From the NCBI GenBank assembly GCA_947176975.1, contig CAMWSW010000021.1:1-9948 (forward strand): a stretch of 9,948 nt of DNA, given 5' to 3'. The notes beneath the pieces were generated by a model. It ran no database searches. It was not told the DNA's origin and saw only the letters and a list, made by a program, of their open reading frames with translations. Each line of letters starts with the position of its first letter. Position 1 is the stretch's first letter. A program made the position numbers and the translations under genes. This document shows positions 1-4,350 of this stretch, one piece after another. The stretch is from an uncultured Clostridia bacterium. Lineage in GTDB: Bacteria > Bacillota > Clostridia > Christensenellales > UBA3700.

Positions 1-833
1 CTCTTGAGAATAATACACGATATAATAACGACGCCGTCTTTCTTCATATAGTCGCCGAGCGTAGCCGACAGCGTGATGAGTACGTCTGCGGTGATATTGG
101 CAAGCACGATATCGAATTTGCCAGTCGTCTTGTCAAGAAGATTGGCATTGTCGACCTTGAGCTTGTCCTCAAGTCCGTTGAGCGCAGCGTTGGACTTTGA
201 CGCCTTGACTGCATTGTCGTCTATATCGTAAGCCTCGACGAGCTTTGCTCCCAACTTTGCAGAGGCAAGCGCAAGAATTCCGCTGCCCGTGCCTATATCT
301 ATTACGCTCTTGCCCTCGACACCCAATGCCTGCAAGAATTGCAAGCACATCTTGGTGCTTTCGTGTTCGCCCGTGCCGAAAGCCATACCGGGGTCTATCT
401 TGACGATATATTCGCCCTCTTGAGGGGTATATTCTATCCACTCGGGTACTATCGTAACTCTTCCTGCGTGAATAGGCTTGTAGTTCTCTTTCCAGCTTTC
501 CACCCAATCGTTGTCGTCGACAATCGTCTTGGATATCTCCAAAGCGCCGTAATCAAACGGGCAATTTGCCTTTAAAAATTCAAATTTTTCATCTATCAAA
601 ACCTTGACCGCCTCAAAGCCGTCGACGGGAAAATAGCCTTTGACTTGCGCTTTGCCGTCGTCTTGGATGAGATGCTCGTCCATATAATCCCATATGACGC
701 CGTTGTCGGCAAGGTCAAGCAAATCTTTGGGGTCGTAAATTCCTATGCCGTTGCTACCCACTTCGGTGAGTATCTCTGCGACCAATTCGCTTGCTTCGCT
801 GGTGGTGTCTACGGTAATCTCGTAATACTTCAT
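1..833 (-). CDS. prmA: Ribosomal protein L11 methyltransferase PrmA (C-terminus off the window)
   Basis: SAM-dependent class I methyltransferase that methylates ribosomal protein L11 in the cytoplasm. The visible 277 residues start MKYYEITVDT and break at the left edge; family members are about 290-315 residues, so roughly 20-35 are missing. Residues 1-140 fit the L11-binding N-terminal domain and linker. The family signature DPGMAFGTGEH lies at about 147-157, the SAM-binding glycine loop DIGTGSG at about 179-185, and the NITADVL stretch at about 246, where PrmA carries its conserved N-I-x-A active-site motif. The ATG at 831-833 is preceded by AGAGGA. It overlaps the stop codon of the upstream gene by one base (TAATG), so the two are probably translationally coupled and cotranscribed. 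Reading frame and motifs are clean; the family assignment is firm. Confidence 0.95.
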   Translation of the reverse strand, partial: MKYYEITVDTTSEASELVAEILTEVGSNGIGIYDPKDLLDLADNGVIWDYMDEHLIQDDGKAQVKGYFPVDGFEAVKVLIDEKFEFLKANCPFDYGALEISKTIVDDNDWVESWKENYKPIHAGRVTIVPEWIEYTPQEGEYIVKIDPGMAFGTGEHESTKMCLQFLQALGVEGKSVIDIGTGSGILALASAKLGAKLVEAYDIDDNAVKASKSNAALNGLEDKLKVDNANLLDKTTGKFDIVLANITADVLITLSATLGDYMKKDGVVIISCIILK

Positions 834-1645
834 TATTTATCCTCTTGGTCCTCTTTTGGGGAATTGGTACTCGTATGAGCCGTGCAAATTTTCTCCTTGC
901 CCTCTACTGACTGCTCTTGGGGTTGTTCTTGCGCGAGTACTGTCGGCACGTCTTCTGTTTGTTGCTCATTATTTGCGGCATTGCCATCTGCTACGGTTTG
1001 CTCCGCCTGCGCTTGCTTCTTGTTCTTGACCATTTTGATTACTGTCCTCGCGATGAAGAGCAACAGTACCAAAATGACTATGACGAAGAAAATATCGAGA
1101 ATGATATTCATATAAGCAGAAAGGAAAAACGCAAGCATTGTGACTATTGCGCCCGCCGTCAAGTTGCCCAGCCATACCATAGCCATTGCTTTCCAAAATG
1201 GAATGTCAATAAAGGTAGCAATCGCGCTGCCCGTCCATACTCCCGTCAAAGGTATGGGGAAAGCGACGAAAAGATATACGCCAAGCATTTTCTTGCGCTC
1301 TAACTTCTTGAGTTCTTCGCCAGTCAGCATTTCTCCGCTTTCTTTGCCGACGACCTTCATTGCCTTGCCCTTGAATCCGTCCTCAATCGCCCTGGCAAGC
1401 GACGCAAAAATCTTGTACTTCTTCATCCAATTAAGCACGGGTCGCAGTATCAACAGCAATATCGGCGAAACTATCGCAGAACCCACCCAAGAAAGGGCAA
1501 AGGCTACGAGAGGCTTGAGCCCCATTGTAATCGCCGCGGGGATTGCTCCGCGCAACTCGACGATAGGTATCATAGATATAAGTACGGTAGTCAAATAATC
1601 GTTGCCGATAAGATGGCGCACTGCTTCGATAATCTTCTCTGTCAA
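833..1645 (-). CDS. COG2426 / small multidrug-export family membrane protein with a long hydrophilic C-terminal tail
   Basis: 270-residue membrane protein of the PF06695 (Sm_multidrug_ex, COG2426) type. The first conserved stretch, IPIVELRGAIP, lies at 26-36 (P27, E30, R32, G33, P36). A second, FPIPLTGVWTGS, lies at 129-140. These two proline-containing segments are the paired re-entrant-loop signature that relates the family to DedA/VTT proteins. Hydrophobic segments lie at about 19-70, 119-176 and 180-203, with a basic linker near 74-118. The transported substrate is unknown, and the export label is historical. Residues about 207-270 form a Q/E/A-rich tail, whereas typical members are about 150-200 residues. 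The start is TTG at 1643-1645, chosen because GAGGA sits 7-8 bases upstream and no ATG fits better. It is the first gene of a unit with prmA, and its stop overlaps the prmA start. Confidence 0.85.
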   Translation of the reverse strand: MTEKIIEAVRHLIGNDYLTTVLISMIPIVELRGAIPAAITMGLKPLVAFALSWVGSAIVSPILLLILRPVLNWMKKYKIFASLARAIEDGFKGKAMKVVGKESGEMLTGEELKKLERKKMLGVYLFVAFPIPLTGVWTGSAIATFIDIPFWKAMAMVWLGNLTAGAIVTMLAFFLSAYMNIILDIFFVIVILVLLLFIARTVIKMVKNKKQAQAEQTVADGNAANNEQQTEDVPTVLAQEQPQEQSVEGKEKICTAHTSTNSPKEDQEDK

Positions 1646-1702
1646 TTTTCTTTCCTCTTTTTATAATAACTAATATATTATAAACTAGATAAATTTAAAA
1701 TT

Positions 1703-1731
1703 ATTATATCTTTTTTATTGCAATCAGTCAA
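1703..1731 (-). promoter_or_regulatory. Sigma-A type promoter for the COG2426-prmA unit
   Basis: On the minus strand, TTGACT (1726-1731) is followed by a 17-base spacer and TATAAT (1703-1708), 11 of 12 positions matching the vegetative consensus. The predicted start point is near 1696, giving a leader of about 50 bases before the TTG start codon at 1645. This is the best promoter in the 107-base AT-rich gap between the divergent genes. No riboswitch-like structure is evident in the short leader. Confidence 0.75.
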
Positions 1732-1746
1732 TAAAACAGTTAAACT
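1718..1746 (+). promoter_or_regulatory. Candidate promoter for ttcA, overlapping the divergent promoter
   Basis: TTGCAA (1718-1723), a 17-base spacer and TAAACT (1741-1746) match the vegetative consensus at 8 of 12 positions. A start point about 7 bases after the -10 would fall on the A of the ttcA ATG (1753), giving an essentially leaderless message. That agrees with the absence of any Shine-Dalgarno sequence before this gene. The -35 is interleaved with the -35 of the minus-strand promoter, so the two could compete for polymerase. The match is moderate, and the AT-rich gap offers other weak -10 sequences. Confidence 0.35.
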
Positions 1747-1752
1747 AATTAT

Positions 1753-2490
1753 ATGCAAAAATTATTATCCTTGACAAGAAAAGCTATTTCCGACTACTCA
1801 ATGATTCAAGACGGCGACAAAATCGCCGTGGGTCTGTCGGGCGGAAAAGACAGTATGTCTCTGCTTGCCATATTGGCGGCGTACAAAAAATTTGCTCCCG
1901 AAAAGTTCGATTTAGTCGCAATCAATATAGATCTCGGACTTAACGTCGACAAGGACGAAGTGCAAGCGACGAGGCAGTATTGCCAAAGCGTAGGCGTGGA
2001 ATTCGTCGTCGAACCTACGCAAATTTACGATATTATTTTGGAAAGAGGAGAAAAAAGCCCCTGCTCGCTGTGCTCAAAAATGCGCAGAGGCGCGCTAAAT
2101 AGCGTTGCCAAAGAGTACGGTTGCAACAAATTGGCGCTGGGTCATCACGCCGACGATGTGTTGGAGACTTTCTTTTTGAGTCTGATTTATGAGGGAAGAA
2201 TTTCCACCTTTATGCCGATAAGCCATATGGATAGAAGTAATATTACTTTAATTCGTCCGTTTATCTACGTCGAAGAAAAATACCTGTCGGGACTTGCAAG
2301 AAGATATAACTTGCCTATAATTCACAATCCCTGCCCGCAAGATAAGAATACCAAGCGTGAGGATATCAAAAAATTGGTGGAAAGCCTAGACGAAAAGTAC
2401 GGTTGCAAACAACTTATGCTGACCGCTCTTTTCCATCCAGAGCGCAACAATCTTTGGGATAAAGTCAAGGACTTGATAAAAAAGGATTGA
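1753..2490 (+). CDS. ttcA: TtcA-family tRNA 2-thiocytidine biosynthesis protein (PP-loop ATPase)
   Basis: 245-residue cytoplasmic tRNA-thiolation enzyme. It belongs to the N-type PP-loop group that adenylates a tRNA base and replaces oxygen with sulfur; in TtcA the target is C32. The PP-loop SGGKDS is at 29-34. A CxxC pair (C104, C107, within SPCSLCSKMRRG) and a third cysteine (C194, within HNPCPQD) match the three ligands of the oxygen-sensitive [4Fe-4S] cluster. GHHADD at 130-135 is the second conserved nucleotide-binding motif. E. coli TtcA is about 311 residues, so this is the compact form seen in many anaerobes. The ATG at 1753 is supported because the conserved N-terminus (AISDYSMIQDGDKIAVGLSG) follows it, but no Shine-Dalgarno site precedes it. 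It converges on spoIIID with a 20-base gap and has no visible intrinsic terminator. The exact base modified is inferred from the family. Confidence 0.9.
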   Translation: MQKLLSLTRKAISDYSMIQDGDKIAVGLSGGKDSMSLLAILAAYKKFAPEKFDLVAINIDLGLNVDKDEVQATRQYCQSVGVEFVVEPTQIYDIILERGEKSPCSLCSKMRRGALNSVAKEYGCNKLALGHHADDVLETFFLSLIYEGRISTFMPISHMDRSNITLIRPFIYVEEKYLSGLARRYNLPIIHNPCPQDKNTKREDIKKLVESLDEKYGCKQLMLTALFHPERNNLWDKVKDLIKKD

Positions 2491-2510
2491 CCCATTTCGT
2501 CCATATAAAT

Positions 2511-2816
2511 TTAATTTTGTTGAGATTTCTCGACTTCGCTCGAAATGACATCATTGCGGGCGTTTTTACTTTTCTGCTGATAGAGCTTTTTGGTGCTTTC
2601 ACCGCCTCTTAAGTGTCTTACGGACAAGTTGTATTCAAGCACGTGGCGTACCTCTTCGTACAAATCTATATCAATATATTTGAGCTTTGTATTCACATAA
2701 CTATGTACCGCGCTTTTGCTTATGCCAAAGACTTGAGCGCACTCTCGCACCGTGCATTTATTCTCCAAAATATAATTAGCAATCGCTATAATCGTGCTGT
2801 CGTAATATTCACGCAT
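2511..2816 (-). CDS. spoIIID: Stage III sporulation transcriptional regulator SpoIIID
   Basis: 101-residue DNA-binding regulator. In Bacillus subtilis SpoIIID acts in the mother cell under sigma-E, tuning sigma-E genes and promoting sigma-K expression. The helix-turn-helix covers about residues 20-46 (TVRECAQVFGISKSAVHSYV), and the family hallmark RHLRGGE is at 67-73. Both are clear matches. ATG at 2814-2816 has GAGGTG five bases upstream. The B. subtilis protein is 93 residues. Here the conserved part ends near residue 82, and codons 89-99 (DVISSEVEKSQ) lie inside a dispersed palindromic repeat, so the natural C-terminus has been replaced or extended by repeat sequence. The gene converges with ttcA. 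A possible sigma-E-like promoter and an SD-pairing hairpin lie upstream. Confidence 0.93.
   Translation of the reverse strand: MREYYDSTIIAIANYILENKCTVRECAQVFGISKSAVHSYVNTKLKYIDIDLYEEVRHVLEYNLSVRHLRGGESTKKLYQQKSKNARNDVISSEVEKSQQN
2520..2551 (+). repeat. Dispersed palindromic repeat, family A2, copy 1 (inside the 3' end of spoIIID)
   Basis: This 32-base unit is identical to 8577-8608. It reads TTGAGATTTCTC, then GACTTCGCTCGAAATGACAT. It contains the small palindrome GAGA-TT-TCTC, and TCGA arms around a CTTCGC centre. It shares its outer ends (GAGATTTCTC and TCGAAATGACAT) with the longer A1 copies at 3620-3663 and 8930-8963. Here it is read as codons of spoIIID on the minus strand and lies at the convergent ttcA/spoIIID junction, where such hairpins could also act in 3' end formation. 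Confidence 0.85.
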
Positions 2817-2820
2817 AATT

Positions 2821-2847
2821 CACCTCGAAAATATCCTATGCGAGGCG
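2821..2847 (-). promoter_or_regulatory. Possible hairpin over the spoIIID ribosome-binding site
   Basis: On the minus strand CGCCTCG (2841-2847) can pair with CGAGGTG (2821-2827) across a 13-base loop, giving seven pairs including one G-U. The 3' arm contains the GAGGTG Shine-Dalgarno site of spoIIID, so folding could restrain its translation. The stem is short and might arise by chance. If transcription starts near 2846, almost the whole stem is within the mRNA. Confidence 0.3.
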
Positions 2848-2852
2848 CGTGC

Positions 2853-2883
2853 GATATATGACGAATTTTTGTTTGACTTATTC
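2853..2883 (-). promoter_or_regulatory. Possible sigma-E-like promoter of spoIIID
   Basis: On the minus strand GAATAAGT (2876-2883) and CATATATC (2853-2860) are separated by 15 bases. This resembles the sigma-E pattern of an ATA-containing -35 and a CATACAnT-like -10 at 14-15 base spacing. B. subtilis spoIIID is transcribed by sigma-E, so the site is biologically sensible. The -10 matches at 6 of 8 positions by eye. No good vegetative promoter was seen in this leader. A palindromic repeat abuts the -35 on its upstream side. Confidence 0.35.
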
Positions 2884-2912
2884 AGAGACCCTTCGACTGC
2901 GCTCAGGGTGAC
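2883..2912 (+). repeat. Dispersed palindromic repeat, family B (single copy here)
   Basis: This 30-base element has the core ACCCT (2888-2892), a 12-base TCGACTGCGCTC loop, and AGGGT (2905-2909), framed by CAGAG and GACG. It resembles the CCTTCGACTGCGCTCAGG type elements scattered in many bacterial genomes and differs from the family A repeat elsewhere in the window. It sits directly upstream of the spoIIID promoter candidate. The repeat nature is inferred from its form, because only one copy lies in this window. Confidence 0.55.
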
Positions 2913-3189
2913 GCGTTCAAGGCGAAAGTTTCGCTCTCTGCAACACTAAAAGCCACGGGCGTCAGAGCGGTGAGCGTACTAGGCGACTATTGGAGGAAAG
3001 ACGGATAGGAGACTCTGATTAAGCGACGCGAACAAGATGGCGTCGGCAATTTGCGTAATAAGAAGGACACACGTTGCGCTCGTAGCAGAGTTACGAGCGT
3101 GTTGTGTAGACGAACTTAGTGCACAAATTGACAGCCAAATTGCCGTGAGAGATTAAGAAGAGGCTCCAAATAATACACACTCGGTCACA
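2913..3189. other. Gap without a recognised gene between spoIIID and the TSUP genes
   Basis: About 277 bases, visibly richer in G and C than the AT-rich gaps elsewhere in the window. It includes a 13-base near-palindrome GCGAAAGTTTCGC at 2922-2934 and the long imperfect palindrome described separately at 3047-3130. All six frames are broken except a 39-codon ATG frame at 3037-3156 on the plus strand. That frame lacks a ribosome-binding site and is mostly explained by the palindrome. No tRNA, rRNA or known housekeeping RNA was recognised. It could be a non-coding RNA, the remains of a small mobile element, or a larger member of the repeat population. Confidence 0.6.
3047..3130. repeat. 84-base imperfect palindrome able to form a long hairpin
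   Basis: The outer arms CAATTTGCGTAATAAG (3047-3062) and CTTAGTGCACAAATTG (3115-3130) pair at 14 of 16 positions. The inner arms ACACGTTGCGCTCGTA (3069-3084) and TACGAGCGTGTTGTGT (3092-3107) pair at 15 of 16, counting G-U, with eight perfect pairs next to a 7-base loop. The two stems are separated only by a 6/7-base internal loop. A competing perfect 10-base pairing joins CGGCAATTTG (3044-3053) to CAAATTGCCG (3136-3145), because CAAATTG is repeated on the 3' side. There is no U-run on either side, so it is not a typical intrinsic terminator. Confidence 0.7.
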
Positions 3190-3603
3190 TTAGTCATTGT
3201 TTATATACTCATCTCTACATTTGTGCATATAAGCATATATACACTTGCGCAAAGTATCAACCATCATTGCGACGCCGAGGATAATGAGGAAGACTGCAAA
3301 GCCTATAGACAATGCCTTTGAAGATATCTTCTTGACAAGCAACGCGGAAATTACGCTTGTGACAAGCGCAGGCGCCGCGACAAGCAAAACGCTCTTGTAA
3401 TCTATCCCCTTTCGCTTAATATTGATGATCGTCACGATTATCGCCATTGGGATGAAAGCGACCAAATTGATTGCCTGGGCGTTCTTTTGCGGCACGTCAA
3501 GAAATATCGTCAATATGGGTATGAGAAGCGTTCCGCCGCCCATACCCATTCCGCCTATTATTCCACCGATTATTCCGGCAAGTATCAATAAGAATATTTG
3601 CAT
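3190..3603 (-). CDS. Half-size TauE/SafE (TSUP) family permease, downstream partner
   Basis: 137-residue integral membrane protein. Hydrophobic segments lie at about 2-34, 44-62, 70-90 and 97-116, consistent with four helices, half of a standard eight-helix TSUP transporter of about 250 residues. The glycine-rich family motif GGIIGGMGMGGGTLLIPIL spans 13-31. The family moves sulfur-containing or small organic anions (sulfite, sulfoacetate and similar) across the cytoplasmic membrane; the substrate here cannot be deduced. ATG at 3601-3603 follows AGGAG with 6-7 base spacing. It lies 88 bases downstream of a second half-size TSUP gene on the same strand, so the two probably assemble as a hetero-oligomer. 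The C-terminus (about 117-137) is a short hydrophilic, Cys- and Tyr-containing tail. Confidence 0.85.
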   Translation of the reverse strand: MQIFLLILAGIIGGIIGGMGMGGGTLLIPILTIFLDVPQKNAQAINLVAFIPMAIIVTIINIKRKGIDYKSVLLVAAPALVTSVISALLVKKISSKALSIGFAVFLIILGVAMMVDTLRKCIYAYMHKCRDEYINND

Positions 3604-3619
3604 ATATGCTCCTAATACG

Positions 3620-3663
3620 GTAGAGATTTCTCCACGTCGCTTCGCTTTGGTCGAAATGACATC
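3620..3663 (+). repeat. Dispersed palindromic repeat, family A1, copy 1 (between the two TSUP genes)
   Basis: 44-base copy running from GTAGAGATTTCTCCAC through a GTCGCTTCGCTTT centre to GGTCGAAATGACATC. The arms TTTCtCCA and TGGtCGAAA can pair around the centre. It closely matches the reverse complement of 8517-8561 and, with the centre shortened, 8930-8963. It lies within the 88-base gap of the TSUP pair, a few bases from the ribosome-binding site of the downstream gene, where the hairpin could alter relative expression. Confidence 0.85.
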
Positions 3664-3691
3664 TGAAATATTACCGTTTTATCCATAAATT

Positions 3692-4177
3692 TCAGCCTAG
3701 ATTTTTGATTAGAGTTGACACGCCGGCGACTATCATAAGAGTGTAAAAGACTATCTTCAAAGCATTGTTGGAGAGTTTTTTCATCAAAAAAGTTCCGATA
3801 AGTCCGCCAAGTATCACTCCGCCGCCCACCCATAGACCGTCGGGAATTTTGAAGTTGCCTTGGACGATATAAACTATACCGCTGACGAGCGAAAGCGGCA
3901 AGATTGTCAGAATGGCGCTTGAGTGCGCAAGTTTTTCTTCCAAGCCAAGCAAAATCGTAAATATAGGTATGACGAGCATACCGCCGCCACCGCCAAACAA
4001 TCCGTTGGCGACGCCGACGAAGAGCGACGCAATAACCGTCAGGACTATCCGTCCTTTTTTGCCCAATTTGTCGAGTCCCTTTTTCTCTTTTTCGAGCAAT
4101 CCGTATGACATTTTGGAATAATCTCTGTCGCAAGGCAAAGATTGTTTGTTCCCAATTTCTTTTGCTTTTCCCAGCAT
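3692..4177 (-). CDS. Half-size TauE/SafE (TSUP) family permease, upstream partner
   Basis: 161-residue membrane protein equivalent to one half of a TSUP transporter. A basic, lysine-rich N-terminal stretch (about 1-42) is followed by hydrophobic segments at about 43-60, 66-79, 88-106, 117-132 and 140-157. The glycine-rich motif GVANGLFGGGGGMLVIPIF spans about 55-73 and aligns by eye with the same motif in the neighbouring half-size gene. The ATG at 4175-4177 is preceded by GGAG at 6-base spacing. A later in-frame Met (residue 23) would remove much of the N-terminal extension but has no obvious ribosome-binding site. It is the first gene of the TSUP pair. No promoter could be assigned with confidence in the AT-rich gap at 4178-4350. 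Substrate unknown. Confidence 0.85.
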   Translation of the reverse strand: MLGKAKEIGNKQSLPCDRDYSKMSYGLLEKEKKGLDKLGKKGRIVLTVIASLFVGVANGLFGGGGGMLVIPIFTILLGLEEKLAHSSAILTILPLSLVSGIVYIVQGNFKIPDGLWVGGGVILGGLIGTFLMKKLSNNALKIVFYTLMIVAGVSTLIKNLG

Positions 4178-4266
4178 TTTCTTCTCCGTAAACCAGCTTT
4201 AAGCTTATATTGTGTAAATATAAGAAAAATACTCGGGTAAAAAATTAAAAATGTAAGCCAAAATAA

Positions 4267-4295
4267 TTGATTTTTTTTTATTGGTAATATATAAT
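4267..4295 (+). promoter_or_regulatory. Sigma-A type promoter of the large lipoprotein gene
   Basis: TTGATT (4267-4272), a 17-base spacer and TATAAT (4290-4295) match the vegetative consensus at 10 of 12 positions. The expected start is near 4302, giving a leader of about 49 bases that ends in the strong site AGGTGG (4341-4346) four bases before the ATG. A small inverted repeat, TTATT-GTT-AATAA (4304-4316), begins at the start point and could be an operator, though AT-rich sequence makes chance likely. The rest of 4178-4350 is featureless AT-rich DNA. Confidence 0.7.
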
Positions 4296-4350
4296 AACAA
4301 AGATTATTGTTAATAAAATAATATATTTATATTATTATAAAGGTGGTTAA

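Noticed and set aside
169..507. A 112-codon minus-strand frame within prmA
   Set aside because: It is out of frame with the motif-containing PrmA reading frame and Arg-rich, with no family similarity.
1140..1598. A 152-codon plus-strand frame
   Set aside because: It is antisense to the core of the COG2426 protein, whose PxxELRGAIP and FPIPLTGVWTGS motifs make the minus strand the coding one.
3047..3130. The long hairpin as an intrinsic terminator for the TSUP genes
   Set aside because: Neither strand has a run of T after the stem. The internal loop and length do not fit a simple terminator.
3037..3156. A 39-codon plus-strand ORF with an ATG in the gap between spoIIID and the TSUP genes
   Set aside because: It has no ribosome-binding site and no recognisable protein features. 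Most of its length is the long palindrome, which explains the sequence better.
3612..4133. A 173-codon minus-strand frame overlapping the upstream TSUP gene
   Set aside because: It is Arg-rich and frame-shifted relative to the motif-bearing TSUP frame, and it ends in repeat-derived sequence. It has no ribosome-binding site or hydrophobic pattern.
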